NCBI RefSeq assembly: GCF_022458985.1
Contig: NC_061771.1
Coordinates: 11,224,501 to 11,288,500, forward strand
Direction of reading: 5' to 3'
Length of the DNA stretch: 64,000 nt
Source: Mugil cephalus
Lineage: Eukaryota; Chordata; Actinopteri; Mugiliformes; Mugilidae
Shown: piece after piece, positions 1 to 12,685 of the stretch
Layout: every line of letters starts with the position of its first letter
How positions within the stretch are numbered: the stretch's first letter is position 1
Made by a program: the position numbers and the translations under genes
The notes under the pieces: model-generated
Database searches by the model: none
What the model was told of the DNA's origin: nothing
What the model saw: only the letters and a program-made list of their open reading frames with translations

Positions 1-1389
1 CAGACTTGACTATGAAATGACCGTACCCGACTGAATTGGTAATCTGATGTAGACCTGGTTGTATTTGTGCTGGTTGTACTTGCAATACGTGACTATGTGG
101 TGAGGTTGATACACTTTAACGTCCATAAAGCAACATGAGATCAGGATGTATAGCACAGCACTAAGGGCTGCACTGCCCTGTATGGCTACATGGGGGCGAT
201 AAGACACAGATGCAACTCACAATAAGGAAAGAGATTCAAGTAGAGCACAGTTTATCTTTGAATACACTCATTTGCTGCACATGCTATTGGAGATGATCCA
301 GTAGGTGGCATCATTGTCCAGTTAGCATTTGCGCTTATTTTGTTGACAAGTCTCTCCCAGAAATGAATCAAGGTAAGTTGTGTTTTAGTTTGTTTTAATC
401 TTTGTTTGATTTTGTATATTTATTTTGTTCTACCTCGACATCACTGCAAATGAGGGAAACCTTGATGATCTTCAAGACTTAAATAAAATATAATAATAAT
501 AAATTAGTAATCAGTATACTGGTAGTCCACAGATTGAATGAATTACAGGTGGAGTAAGTCACTAAAACAGAGATTGTGAAACAGTCACATGTTTACTGAC
601 TGTAGTAACAAAGGAACCTCTGTTGGCTGTAATTATTCCCATTTTCCCTGCTGGCTCCCCATCACAAATGCATTCAACAGTCCAGTCAAAAAATCTAAAG
701 TTCAGCTACAGTTCATGCAACAATTTGGAAGTCTGAGCAAATAACTCGTACGGACATCTTCCAAAGTCTGTTTAGGCCAAAGTTTAGGCCAAAGTTTAGG
801 CCTGTTTGCTCTTTGTCCACTTGCCACTGTCCTACCCAGTAACATTCTGTTTACTCATCAAACAGACAAGTAGCCCCGAGAAATAACAGCAGATGGAAGA
901 CATTGATTTGGACATTGGCACCAGTTGAATCAGAAAACAAACTCAAACAAATATATGATAACTTGTTAATAACCGATGAATGTTTATGTGATTTAGTGTA
1001 AATTGTCATTTTCTGAGCTGCCTATGCCTAAACAGTGATCAGGACAAAGAGTGACCCACTGAGCCTCTAACTAGCTGACAAGCTGGACAAATAGAGCATC
1101 ATTATGAGCATGTCCATGTCCTAATTCAGTCGAACTGAATGCGTGCTCAGGACTCAACATTTGTCAAAACGACAGGATCAGTATCTGAGAGAGTAAAGGT
1201 CATGTCAGAAAGTTTATGTCAGTAAAGTCAAGTCAAGGGTTTTTGGGTTCACATAGCCTTGGGGTTGGTCATTTTCATTTATACTTTGTGTATTTTGTCA
1301 AAAAAAACTCCAACATCCCAACCGCTAGATGAAAAGGGGCACAGCTTGGGGATTAATTCTCTGCATGAAGGGACACTGTGAATCTATGA
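1..1389. other. left-edge intergenic sequence
   Basis: AT-rich sequence with stops in all frames and no splice-bounded coding segment that I can support. It holds one short tandem repeat (771-802). Nothing else recognisable. Confidence 0.6.
771..802. repeat. 12-bp tandem repeat, 2.7 copies
   Basis: The unit TTTAGGCCAAAG occurs twice in full, followed by TTTAGGCC. Confidence 0.8.
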
Positions 1390-2870
1390 GCTTGACTTAA
1401 GACCGAGACATAGATAGACTTTAATGATCCTCAAAGGAAATAACTTGGTCATGTGGTTGCTTTGTTGCGCGTAAAAAACTCTCTTGAGACCCACAACTAA
1501 AATGACAGATAAAACAAATATGACATAACATAAAACAAGATTAAAATAAAGTATAAGTAAAATCAAGTAACATATAGAAAAATAAAAATAGTTCAAGCAT
1601 AGTAATAGTTTACAGAATGAACAAATGTGCAAGAAATAGAGACAGAAGAATATATTATTATATGATGAAGGTGCGTCCATTAACATTGATAACATGTTAT
1701 CTGATACAAATGGGTGAGTTCTGTAGCGTTCACTATGGAAGCAGAGCTGAGTCAGTCTGCTGGAGAATGAGCTCCTCCGACCCTCTAATGTTTGGTGTAG
1801 ACCGATGGGATGAATTGTCCATAATGGAGAGCAGTTTATCCAGTGTCCTTCTGTCCTGTCTCACTCAGACAAATGTCCAGTCTTTGTTGATCCTACTGGT
1901 GACTTTTTTGCTGGTGCTACTTCCCCAACAAACCACACCATAGTTCAGGGCACTCACTACAACAGACTGATAGAAAGACTCTACTAAGTCATGCACACAT
2001 TCAAGGCTCAGGCCCTTCTTGTACACAGTATCACTCAGTGTGTTTACATGCAGTGCTTAATTGAGCTATGCTCAAAAATTTGACCTTCTGACCACAGTCC
2101 TTGGTCAGTTTACATGCAGCGGAAGAAAATCGAATAACTGACGAGAACATGTCCACTTCACATACCTCTAGTGTGACTACAACGTTTTCCCAGAAGCCTA
2201 CATGTCTCACTTCCTATTCCCCTAGTATAGTACTTCCAAGCATTTCTACAGAAACCCCTTCCATTATCCCCACACTAAGTGACAATACGTGTCTTTTCAG
2301 CGGGTTAATACCACGTTAATGCGGCCCCCTTTCCAGTTGACCTATTATGTTATATAATAAACGAGAGTCGTTCATGTGGCAGACCGGCATTTCAAACAAT
2401 AACCACGGGGATAATCATACATTTTTCAATCTCGTACGTAATGTTGGTGCTACTTCTGGTGCAGATAAGATGCGCACTATCCCTCAGACGGTTCTTCCAG
2501 CGGCTCCATTTACCTTCTTCTTCTGCAACCATCTTTCTTGGAGAGTGGTGATGGGCTCCACTGGTGTCCTCTTCCTCCTGAAGTCAATGACCAGCTCCTT
2601 GGTTTGATCTTGTCCACGTTCAGGAGTAGGTGGTTTGCCTGGGACCACGCCACAAAGTCCATCTCTGATACACCCTACCACTGCAGGGTCATCAGAGAAC
2701 TTCTGCAGGTGGCAGGACCCACAACTGTACTGGAAATCAGAGGTGTAAAGAGTGAACAGAAACGGAGACAGGACAGTCCCCTGCGGCGCCCCCACATTGC
2801 TGACCCCACAGTAACAGACAAGGAGCTCTGTCAGCTGCACAGCTTTTTGTGTTAAGTAGACATTCAACGC
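1390..2870 (-). mobile_element. Rex1/L2-type LINE relic, split by another insertion
   Basis: Read on the minus strand, 2867-2484 translates to reverse-transcriptase motifs (GAPQGTVLSPFLFTLYTSDF, then FSDDPAVVGC, then TKELVIDFRR). The region around 2030-1930 continues with ESFYQSVVVSALNYGVVCWG, the later part of such ORFs. The 3' end near 1400 is the usual ...TTTAATGATCCTC... LINE tail with a TAGATAGA-like end. The first FSDD replaces the usual F/YADD. Stops and frame breaks show it is dead. Bases from about 2041 to 2430 do not fit and look like a separate insertion. Confidence 0.75.
2041..2430. mobile_element. unclassified repeat inserted in the LINE relic
   Basis: This block interrupts the reverse-transcriptase frame between the two LINE parts. 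It has two copies of a GTTTACATGCAG-type motif (near 2042 and 2109) that is common at the ends of teleost DNA elements. Boundaries are approximate and the family is not assigned. Confidence 0.35.
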
Positions 2871-3595
2871 CCAGACTTTGTTTATATTATTTTCATTTAT
2901 TTAGCACAGCCGTTTCATCCCAGCATTTTGAGTCACTTCTGTTAGAAATAAAGGCCCATTGATATAGTACTTAACCCAGAATTTCAGCAATTTCCTCTCA
3001 AATGTTCTCTTGTCCTCATATTATCAGACATGTTCTATCACTGAGACAAGGAGAGCATTTTCCCCATAAATGTGTGTTTATTCTCTTGTTTACCATTCCG
3101 AATGTAGACCGTGCATTTTAAGGCAGTACATTCCTTGTCTGTCCTTTTTGGGTTAGTACTTTTTCAACAATGTAGTGGAATTGAATAAATACATTTCACT
3201 GGATGTTTTCATTCATATACAGTGTACGTATGGATGGTTTTATTTGATATAAAATAAGCAATAACATCGGAGTTAAAACAGAAAGGAGAGATGCTGTACA
3301 TGACAAAGGTTTCATGAGGAGGTTGGTTGTCTGTCCTTCCAAATACAGTGATACAGCAATTAAACTAAAACCACCTGTTGTGAAGGATGTTTTATGTCGT
3401 AACGCATTAAGTGTGTCACAAAAAGCCCACCGCATGTTCCAACCAGAAACCCCACTAACATTATCAGGATACAATCATCCCGTCTCATTTCATACATTTG
3501 TATTACGTCTGTACATCATGTATTATACCAGTGTCTAAGAGTCAATGCTTCTGCCATTCATCCCGTTCTTTGTATCTTTTACAATCGCCCTGGTG
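2871..3595. other. intergenic sequence
   Basis: Nothing recognisable apart from AT-rich unique-looking sequence. It may include distal 3'UTR of the minus-strand MS4A gene. Confidence 0.4.
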
Positions 3596-3601
3596 TTTAT
3601 T
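3596..3601 (-). terminator. possible polyadenylation signal of the minus-strand MS4A gene
   Basis: AATAAA on the minus strand, about 210 bases downstream of the stop codon at 3812. Other AATAAA-like hexamers lie further on, so the choice is not certain. Confidence 0.4.
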
Positions 3602-3811
3602 GTTTCCAGGTTTTAATCATTTGACCGAAATCTTACACTCGAGCCATGAATGACTTATTCATGAAACACTGGTGTCATTAAGTGAATACGATAGCTCTAC
3701 AGATACAATTACACAGACAACTTGAAGACTTTCTGCCATCAGGGCACACAGCTCATCAGTCATCTTAATGGCACGACCTGATCCTCGAGTGATGTTTGGT
3801 CCAGTGATTGA

Positions 3812-6800
3812 TCAGTTCAGGTCAGGGGCTGCAAGCGTGGAGGAGGAGGTTGTAACATCTTGAGCCAGAGACTGTAAAAAAAAAAAGAGTAAGTGAGCTC
3901 TTTGGACATTCTGTTATTTGAAAATGTGCTTGTCTGAGGATGAACTAATGTCCAGGGATTAGCCCTAATGTCTAGTCATTATGGTGCCCTGTAGGCAGTC
4001 TCTGACTAGAACACCTCTATCACTTATGGTCAGCTGTTTTCTGTTAACAAGAAGCTCAAATCTACAGGATTTATTTATTTTTTTTTATTTGGCTTATGAC
4101 TATGTTGCATCGTGTTTACTTCATCACCATAGAAACGGCAACAAGACAGTGACATAAATCCTTTGGCATGTTTCATGAATGAACTGAGCCTGGTCATTGT
4201 GTTGCTATCTGAAAGCAAGGCATCGCTAGGCTACGGCAATGCACGCATGTTAATAATGTCTCTCATCGACTTGGACGGCTTTTGACTTTTCCAATTTAAA
4301 AGTCAAATCTTAGGGGAAAATCCCTTGATACTACACATTTGCTGTGCTGACGGATCAGCTGTTATAATCCTTGTGAGAACGGCGAGCATGCGTAATGCCG
4401 AGGCAGCCACCGCAGTCGAAGAACAAGAGCTGGGTTCTTACGGCATATTGTCCAAATGTGCGTTTCTGCCTGAGGAGAAGGTAGCAGAGGACGGCAGAGA
4501 TGGTTGTCTGAGCCAAAGTGAAGATAAGGAGGGCCCGCTTCACTCCGTTGCTGAACTTCTGTTGTAAAAGGCAGATGACACACACAAAAATCATATACGT
4601 GTCATTATTAAGACACATAAATCTCATTTTTGGGCTCAGACTAACTGTCAGTATAAATGACACGATACTGATGTCCCATGGCCTGCCTCTGCCCCTAAGT
4701 TTCTTCTGTGGAGTGGAGTCAGGTTGTCGTCAACAGCAGCCTCAAATACTAGGCATACTCCACCAAACAGGTAGTGCCTGCTAGACACAGTTGTATTTTG
4801 CCAAACAAGACTTTGACTTTAAAAAGCTAATATTTTCCTGCATTTTATGTACGGATCCTGTTTTCCAGGCTCATCTCAGGCCCCCTCCTGCTACGCTGCT
4901 CGCCCCCGGTTCACGTTTACATTTAGGCTGGAATTCATTCCGCATCTCTGGATGTTCTCAAGCCTGGAAAACACGTCACACGCAGCTCTGTTCCTACACC
5001 TGTAAAACCCTGTGGTATTCATTTCACTTAAGAGCTAGATAAAGCTAACCTTCCATAGACGGGAAGTCGGGGCCAAGTCTCTGCCAAGGCTGCTACAAGT
5101 CTGTAATCTGATTTGTGGTTTGTATGGAAGTGATCTTCAGAGAGAGGCTCTGCTTTTTACAGATAAGATACATTTTAACTGATATCCGTAGGGAAAATTC
5201 AAAGCGAGAAAACTGAATTACACCGATGAGGTTTGATTATGACCAGGGATTTGTGAGGTCAAGTATCTGTGGGTTGATCCACAGAGGCCCCTCCCCACAA
5301 CCCATAAGACCCAAAGGCCTCCACTACAGGACAGAAGGCCCATGTCCATTCTCTGATGAGTCACAAACGTTTTCGAGACACAAGGGAGGCCTACACAATA
5401 TTAGGCAGCCGGTCATACTGTTATACCTATCAAACGCGAAGGATATGATAAAAATGTCTACAACTGGTGTATTAATTTATTGAACTATATCAACACGTAT
5501 AAGCGTCACGTACATAATAATCTATATACAATATATTTTTTACTGTATATCCCAGTCAGTTAAGGCTAGAGGTACCTGGTGATGTTCCTTTGTGCAATCT
5601 AAAGGTCATGAGTAAGAACCTCCTTAAATTCTATGAGTTTTGTATCTGGATGAGTCTGTGACTTAATGCGCTGCCGATGTGTGCATTTGCTGTGTAGTAG
5701 TTTTGAAGTATAAATATAGCGGGACTGACTCCACCGTGATGTAATTCATACATTGTACATATGATAATCAGCTTATGTCTGGCCGGTCATCGCATCATCA
5801 TCAGTTATCTCTCCGAGTGCGAGCACTCCAGAGAGATACGACACAACAAGAGATACAGAAAACAGCATCAAATAAACAGAGGACTAGCAAAGAAAGGCAC
5901 ACAAAGATATCGTGGTGACATGAAATGAATCCAACACCAACCATGGCAAAATGTTGGTCGCTACACGTACGGCCACCGACACACTCCCCTTCGGGATTCT
6001 TGCCAATGTCGACAGCGTAGATGATCACAGCTACCAGTGAGAGCAAGATGGACACCAAGCTCACTATCACGCACACCTGCAACTGAAAAGACACATTTGA
6101 TCTTTCTAAGCGTCAGAGGGGAACGAGAAGTTGTAGCAACAGTATTGTGACCTGCAGAGTTTTTGTTTTGTATATTTGGTTGTATCTTATCTTATTTTCT
6201 CAGGTACTTGTCCTTCATGGAAACTTTGGAAACGAAGATCCTGTGTGTGTTTTAATATACAACAGACCTCAGATGCTAAAGCTACAACGCCATATGTGAG
6301 ACTAAAGGGAATAGTGTGCAGCAGCTAATTAATATGCAGGCTCATTACAAACAGGACAGAGCGGATGTCTACGCATTGAGAAGACTTACCATCTTTAAGG
6401 TGCACTGTTTGTCCAGGAGGATTGCGACCAAACCGGCTGTGATGAACTAGGTGCACACGACCGAGGGAATAGAAAGGCGGATACGTGAAGATCCTTCTGA
6501 CCAAGTGACAAATGCCTTTTAACCGAGCCACTTACCATGAGGCCACTCCACCAAGGAACTCCCAGGGTGACTACCTGAGTCAGCTCAGTGACGTGGAGAG
6601 GAATGGAGTAGGACATGACCATCAGCCCAAGCATCACCTGACTCACCTGGCACAAACACACAGGCACAAACTCCATTGCTCCACAAACTTTTATAGAAGG
6701 AACGAGCAGAAACGGATGAAGACATGTGTTTTTTGAACGGCAGGTTATGCTTTTGAGTCCTGACAGAGGGTTCCCTGGACAGGAAAAATCTGCATTTATG

Positions 6801-7400
6801 AACTGAGCAGCTGAGATGTTGATGAAAGTAATACAAACGTGAAAAATACTCCCTCCAGTTACATTTAAAAGGATGGTCAGTGGTTGATTAACTCTTTTGA
6901 CACTTCTGGCTTAACCCTTTGTAGGCCACTCACTGAAATACGTGGAAATCCTAAATTTCAACCCTTGATTGTTATTGTAGGTCATAAGAAGACTTGTGAC
7001 ATTTTTCAAAATATTTCATTTTCACATAGAAAATCAAAATTAATGAATTTTCTCTATATATCCTTAAGTAGCAGACAAATTCAAACATGTATTTAGACCA
7101 TTACAATATAAGTGCTGGTTCAGGGACTTGTCATTATCACTTTAGACAATATGAGGACACCTCTTCGTGGTACCTAATAAAGCAGAGTCCCTGATTTGAC
7201 CTGAGAATGTTTCCTTGATCTTCTCTAATTGGCTGGTTGAAAACCACACGCCAAATACGGTGCATTAGACTCACCCCAAGACATTTGGGCTCCCCTCTCT
7301 TAACAGCAGCGCACAGTTCCTGCTGTCTGTCAGACAGTTTAACCGTGTTCACATCTGGCAGCACCTGCACTGTCAGATCCCTGGAGACTGACACGGCCAT
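3812..7400 (-). CDS. MS4A-family (CD20-like) four-transmembrane protein
   Basis: Six coding exons on the minus strand: 7400-7275, 6646-6536, 6446-6390, 6082-5942, 4558-4442, 3871-3812. All introns are phase 0, giving 203 residues. Residues 1-42 are a cytoplasmic N-terminus ending PKCLG. TM1 and TM2 lie at about 43-98, TM3 at about 99-123 (VCVIVSLVSILLSLVAVIIY) and TM4 at about 152-175 (LLIFTLAQTTISAVLCYLLL). The TM3-TM4 loop carries C132 and C138. The 57-nt exon across the end of TM2 (starts FITAGLVAILLDKQ) is the typical MS4A exon layout. Family members are plasma-membrane proteins that modulate receptor signalling or Ca entry; the specific role here is unknown. The start is the ATG two codons' reach after a CTGCAG acceptor-like site, so the 5'UTR is probably in an upstream exon. 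The donor after exon 4 (ATG|GTTGGT) is weak. TMEM176 is the alternative family name. Confidence 0.85.
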
Positions 7401-7689
7401 CACCTGCAGAGGACGGCAGAGCTCACTACATGCACTGCCTTCACGCTGGATACCACAAGAATATCACACAAACTCTAAAACGCTAAAGAGGAGAGTTTTT
7501 CTTTTTTTTTTTTTTTATTTGATGAGCCAGTTTCACACAACGTGCTTGTGCGCTACAACAAATACAAAAGCTTGCATGTACATACATGGTCCGCAGCTGA
7601 GGCGCTGAAGCGGATTGGTGTAGTGTGGAGCCTCCTGACAGTTCACACTCTCCATTGAATGCTACCACATTGTTGTATTCTGCCATTTA

Positions 7690-8385
7690 GCATTAGACTA
7701 AATGATCTTTTTCAGAAACGCGTCTCCGCTTTACGTTTTATCGCTCCGAGATTTGTGTGACCCAATGCCGCGGATTGTCACTCTGCAAAAGTCGGACCAA
7801 ATTCGCTTGAGTGTAACTTTAAGAGCGAGTGGGTGATAATTCATTATACAAACGCAATTGAGAGCAACGACCGAGTCTGACCGTAAAGAACCGGATTGCG
7901 CAACGCTGCCACTGGCTTATTTATTTTTGGTCAAACAAATAACAATACAAAAACTGTCCGGCTTGACTGTCTAACCAAATCATTCAGTCGTTACGCGCAG
8001 CCTAAACGACCTCCACTGTCTCTTCCAGACGCCGTACGCCCAATGTGTTGCGTGGTTATCAGGAAAGAAAAGATGAATTAACCCTACCTTTTCTCCGTAA
8101 TTTGTCGTTCTTTACTAGACTTGCCTAATGTCGACCACTGCTGTTACTTAGTGCGCCTCCCTTTTTTTTTTTTTTTTGCAGGCGGTGTGTGAGTGAATTT
8201 CAGCAGAGCTCCTCCTTCACTTCCTCTTCCAGCTTTCGCGCATTCCAAATACCGCTTTAATGTCGAGATATTTCGCCATGAGAAGTTCATGCTAAGGACA
8301 AACCAGACAAATCTGTTCTCTCGGCGTTACGCACAAACGTTGTCGGTATCATCGAGAGGTCTCACAGACTTTTAGCCAAGGTAAG
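7690..8385. promoter_or_regulatory. CpG-containing region between the two MS4A-like genes
   Basis: CpG density is locally high here (for example the clusters near 7720-7800, 7980-8050 and 8235-8360) compared with surrounding sequence. It lies upstream of the minus-strand MS4A gene. It also carries a good plus-strand donor, AAG|GTAAGTC at 8379-8385, that could end a noncoding first exon for the plus-strand gene at 16474. A candidate minus-strand donor (AAG|GTAGGG) lies at 8089-8084. It may be a bidirectional promoter. Pyrimidine runs at 8161-8177 lie inside it. All this is inference. Confidence 0.35.
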
Positions 8386-8904
8386 TCACCTTGCTGCTGC
8401 TTTCTAACATTTCTGTAGATGGGTTTTAGATGTCGAACATCTTGAGCATGAACATTTTTCCGTTTTGGGACAATGGGCTTGAACGGGATTATAAAATGTC
8501 CAAGTTCCCTAAATGTACATCATCAGTGGAGCAAAAAGAGGGTATGCACTATATGCGGCGCATAAGGCGCTGCACCAACTACTAACTGTTAAGTAGTGGG
8601 TGACACTACATGTAACTTGACTTAGATGTTGGTTTTGATAGTAGACCATCTGTTGTGCTGTTTTGTTGATTTTTTTTTTCAGTATGAGACCTCCTTCTCT
8701 GTCTGTCTCTCGGTCTCTCTCTGTTTTTTTTTCTTGCAATATGAAACCATGTCTAACAGTCCCAGTTGAAGCTGCAAATACTATTTTGCATTTAATGACT
8801 TGCTTCAAAGTAAAAACATGAAAACATGGACAGTGTAATACTTACTTTAAAATAAACTTTTAAGTAGACTTAATGACAAGATCATTTCGGGGCCCAACCA
8901 CTGG

Positions 8905-10300
8905 TCATACAGCCACATACAGTGCTGCTTAAAAATATTTGTGACCCTCTGCAATCTTCTAATTTTCTGCATAAAAATCACTCAAAACATCACAAAATCC
9001 TGAAAAAGAAAACCCAATCAAATACATGGAACAGAAGCATTATGCACAGTGTTGGGCACGTTACTTTTAAAAAGTAATTAGTTATAATTACTGGTTACTT
9101 CTCCCAAAAAGTAACTGAGTTAGTAACTGAATTACTCCACTATAAAAGTAACTAGTTACCAGGTAAAAGTAACTATTGCGTAACTCTTCCTTTTTTTTTT
9201 TTTTTTTAAGTTTAAATATGTTTAATAATTTGAATATTTATTGCACCTCAGATCCCAACAGGTAGACATATACATATAGGCAAAAGTCCCGAGTCGGACC
9301 TCTACCTGTGAGAGCTGCGTGTCTGTTTTTTCCTCCCTCATACGTCATCGCGTACATTGCAGATAAAGTTAACAATTGTTGATGACCTGAAGAATTCAAA
9401 AGGCTGCTGAATGTAACAGGCAGATATGAGTCAGAGAGAAAAAACCCGGGTCGACCCGGTCCAACCAGTGACGGCTCGCAATTTTTCCTCCACATTCACC
9501 ATTGCTGCTGCTTCCCTTCGCTAATTGGGTGTGGGTGTGATTTGTGTATAAACTGAACACTGTCTGTGATTGGTTAACGTGAAAGCCTACTCCACCTTAG
9601 CCAATCATCATCACCTGTGCGGTTGTTTCGCCCCTCCCTCCTCTCGTGGCTGAGAACCAAGTAACGCGCCCCATATAATTTTCAGTAACGGAAACGGCGT
9701 TATAAAGATGGAAATAGTAATTAGTTAGATTACTCCGTTACTGAAAAACGTAACACCGTTTATTTTAATCTCCCATCACTGATTATGCATGTGTATCTGT
9801 GGGTAGCTTAAGTAAGTGCACCTCTCGGAGTCATTACAATTCATTACAAGGACAAATTAGAGTCCATCTGTTCTGAAGCGTTTCTAGTCAATGTAGCGAG
9901 ACTCATGGGTGAATGAGCTTTCTGAGGAGTTGCTGTCTATTGTCTGGCTGGACAATGTTACAAAACCACTTCTGAAGAGTTTGGAATCCTCAAATCCACA
10001 GTCGGACAGATTGTGAACAAACGGAGGAGATTTAAGACAACTGTTACACGCCACAGGAATCCAGCCAAGACCAAGATCAATCCAAAAGCAAGTGACTAAG
10101 CAAATAAAGGCTTCTCTCTCGGTGGGTGATGTTAATGTTCTTGAATTCACCACGAGGGGAACACTGAACGGCCATGGTGTAAAAGACTGAGAAACATTTC
10201 TGCTTGTCTGCAGTTTTCCAAACCAAATGTGGTCGCGCCTGAATACTGCTGGGATGATGGGATGGTGACATGTTGACAGATGACACCAAAGTCCTATCAT
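8905..10300. mobile_element. decayed DNA-transposon-like repeat that hosts a hAT insertion
   Basis: Sequence on both sides of the hAT element at 9047-9781 (8905-9046 and 9782-10300) reads as one interrupted repeat. It starts near ACAGTGCTGCTTAAAAATAT and continues with a degenerate coding-like stretch (near 9985 ATCCACAGTCGGACAGATTG, like the helix-turn-helix part of Tc1-type transposases). No intact frame remains. The family is a guess; ends are not defined. Confidence 0.4.
9047..9781. mobile_element. non-autonomous hAT element with intact 8-bp target duplication
   Basis: The left end is CAGTGTTGGGCACGTTAC and the right end is ...TCTCCCATCACTG, its imperfect inverse. The 8-bp direct repeat ATTATGCA flanks both sides (9039-9046 and 9782-9789). 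The inside carries the palindromic GTAACTAGTTAC-type repeats common to a teleost hAT family. Length is 735 bp and there is no transposase. Confidence 0.88.
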
Positions 10301-11198
10301 TTGGCTTAAGTGTGGCCTGTTTTACTGCATGGCCTGTCATCATTGATGGATAAATTAATTCTGAATTATACCAGTGATGTCTGAAAGAAAATGTCAGGAC
10401 ATCTGTCAGTGAGTTGAGCCTTATGAGAAACTGGGTCCAGCAGCAAACTGAGAAAAACTAAATTTATGTTCCAGCTCCACATAAAAGGGATGGTCATTCT
10501 CTGACACTGCCTGGACACCATCCAGTTTCATTCCCAAAGCAGAGCTGGCCTTGGTCATTTGAAGTTGTTGGGACATCACTGGGAGGCCTTAAGTAAGTAA
10601 TCTATGAGGGATGTCTTGAAAAAAATAAAATAAAACATACACCTTTATTACCCTCAGGAAGAGGTCAAAAATATGCCTCAACATTTATTCCATCTGCTCT
10701 GCACAGATTGAAAGAGATAAGTGGGGGTGGTGCTGTCCTCAAGTGAACCGGGGAGACACGCAATGGCGGCTATATATGGGTGCTGTGTTCTTGCAGAGAA
10801 GGGGTTTTTGAGGAAGTAGTATGCCTTCTTGGTGAGGACAACACTTCAGTCTTCAGAAGTTAATGCACACTGAGTGAAGCCCTCGGTGTTCCCAGCTTCT
10901 AGTTAGTGTGTTTTACCCTATTACATTACGCCAGGACCTTCTCAGACTGCTGAAACGTTTGATGGCGATCCCTCTAAACAATCTTATGTGAAGGAATGCT
11001 TTATGAAAACATTCTCAGCACAGCCACGCAGAAACCCCCACTTATCCCCTGTGGCGTTATGTGTCACGTACCTGTTGGAATCAAGCTTAAACATGATTAA
11101 AATCCATCAAACTATGGGAAATGAAAGCAGTTGGATGGTTCTCCATGTCAACAGGGATGTTCTTAGAACTGTTACCACACTCTTCTAGTTTGATTAAA
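10301..11198. other. intergenic sequence
   Basis: No gene seen. Some parts look repeat-derived (10440-10600, 10780-10880) but cannot be assigned to a family. Confidence 0.35.
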
Positions 11199-11345
11199 GC
11201 TGGTGCTGTTAAACGATTCAAAATTTTAATCAGATTAATCACAGGGTTTCTGTGGATTAATTCCGATTAATCGCGGATACATTTCATTTATTTTTAATCC
11301 ACATTAATCACGTTTAATTTATAAGCAAACAGGCTCAAGAAAGAA
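11199..11345. mobile_element. hAT-like repeat fragment with GATTAATC units
   Basis: Starts GGTGCTGTTAAACGATTC and contains repeated GATTAATC/ATTAATCACG motifs. This signature is typical of a common fish hAT-type repeat. Only one end is clear. Confidence 0.5.
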
Positions 11346-12450
11346 GGGAATGTATAAACAACATTAGAGCCTCGGGCGTTGCCATGTAGCCCCAATTACC
11401 GTGTTTATTAACTCCTTCAGCAAAACAACTTTTTTTCTCTTTTTTTAAAATATTTATCCACGTTAATGTGGCCTCATTCCTCCTATCCCAGCAGCTACTA
11501 AGATAAACTGACTTGTTGACATTGTCCGAGAGGAGAGCTGATTGCTCCTTGTTTACGGTGTTGCTGCGACTGAGAACAGTCTCTCACACAGAACAGTGGT
11601 TACATGTGTTTGCAGATATTTGTAAGGCAGCATTGCCAGCTCATCTTTGTCGTGGTTTGTCTTTAGATGAAGTTAGATGAAGCAGAATCCCTGACTAACG
11701 TATGTTTGGGGTTAATGTGGCATTTTAAGGTAGAAGTGCTTTGGTGAGAAGAAAACTCCTTCCTGCAGAGTGTATATGATACTTTATGTCTGTCAGCTGT
11801 TCCGTCTTGTTACTCCTCCTCTTAACCGTTACTCCTATTGTTACCATGAATACAACCTGCTACAATTTATTATAGCAATGCCAGAAAAGAAGAAACTTGG
11901 AGGAGGTCAGATCAGATACATTACAGAAGCATCTTTGTCAGTATTGTAGAACAGTCATTTCTTGTATCTATGTCAAGTATATATCACCACTGCTTCAGCC
12001 TTTTAGAGCAGCAGCAGGTTCTGCACGAGCAAAGTTTTGATTGCGTCTTTTGTCCTGTAGTCATTCAACTAAATGTTGCTCCTAGTTTTCACACACATCC
12101 CCAACGATAAATCAGAATTAAGTTCTTTAACTGAGACCTGCCTGGTCTCACAAGATCTTCCAAAATAAATAAAATGCCACTGCTTAAATTACACTGAATG
12201 TGGGTGTTTTTGTTTAACCTGGACATATTGGATTAGCTTTGTTTCTTTCCACGTGATATCCAAACCATGTTAAAACGTCCTGGTCCGTGTTGTTGTCTGT
12301 TAGTAAAAAAAAAACAAAAACAAAACAAAAAAAAACGTAAATCTTTCATGCGTCCACACCATGTCCATTACATTTCTAACACCGACAATGTAGGAGACAA
12401 GATTACTGTTTAATGTAATGACTGTGGTGTCTTTAGTGTGGATTGTAATG
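11346..12450. other. intergenic sequence
   Basis: AT-rich. Short A-rich run at 12304-12337. No coding exon or clear element found. Confidence 0.4.
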
Positions 12451-12452
12451 TG

Positions 12453-12675
12453 ACACCTTTGGGTTGGAGCATGTTTGCCTGGATCTGGACATGAGGCCTG
12501 CTCTTTCTTGGACTAATATTTTAGCTGCGTCTGGTTTTTTCATTTGGAACCATTGTTGCACTGGTTGTTTGTCTGAGTGTTGGCCCCGCGATAGATCGAT
12601 GACAGCTGGGATAGGCCTGAGAAATCCCCACCACCCTAGTGAGGATAAGCAATGGTAGAAGATGAGATGAGATGA
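12453..12675 (+). mobile_element. 3' fragment of an L2-type LINE or derived SINE
   Basis: Contains CCGCGATAGATCGATGACAG and GCTGGGATAGGCCTGAG, then GTGAGGATAAGCAATGGTAG. This is the diagnostic tail of a very common teleost L2-related repeat. It ends in a (GATGA)n-like run at about 12659-12676. Confidence 0.65.
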
Positions 12676-12685
12676 AGAAAATGTG

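Noticed and set aside
4362-4583. Second frame open across the TM4 exon of the minus-strand MS4A gene
   Set aside because: It is an out-of-frame shadow; the frame with LAQTTISAVLCYLL joins in phase with the neighbouring exons.
9884-10300. 138-codon open frame on the minus strand
   Set aside because: It lies inside decayed repeat DNA that reads better on the plus strand as transposase remains; no protein family resemblance on the minus strand.
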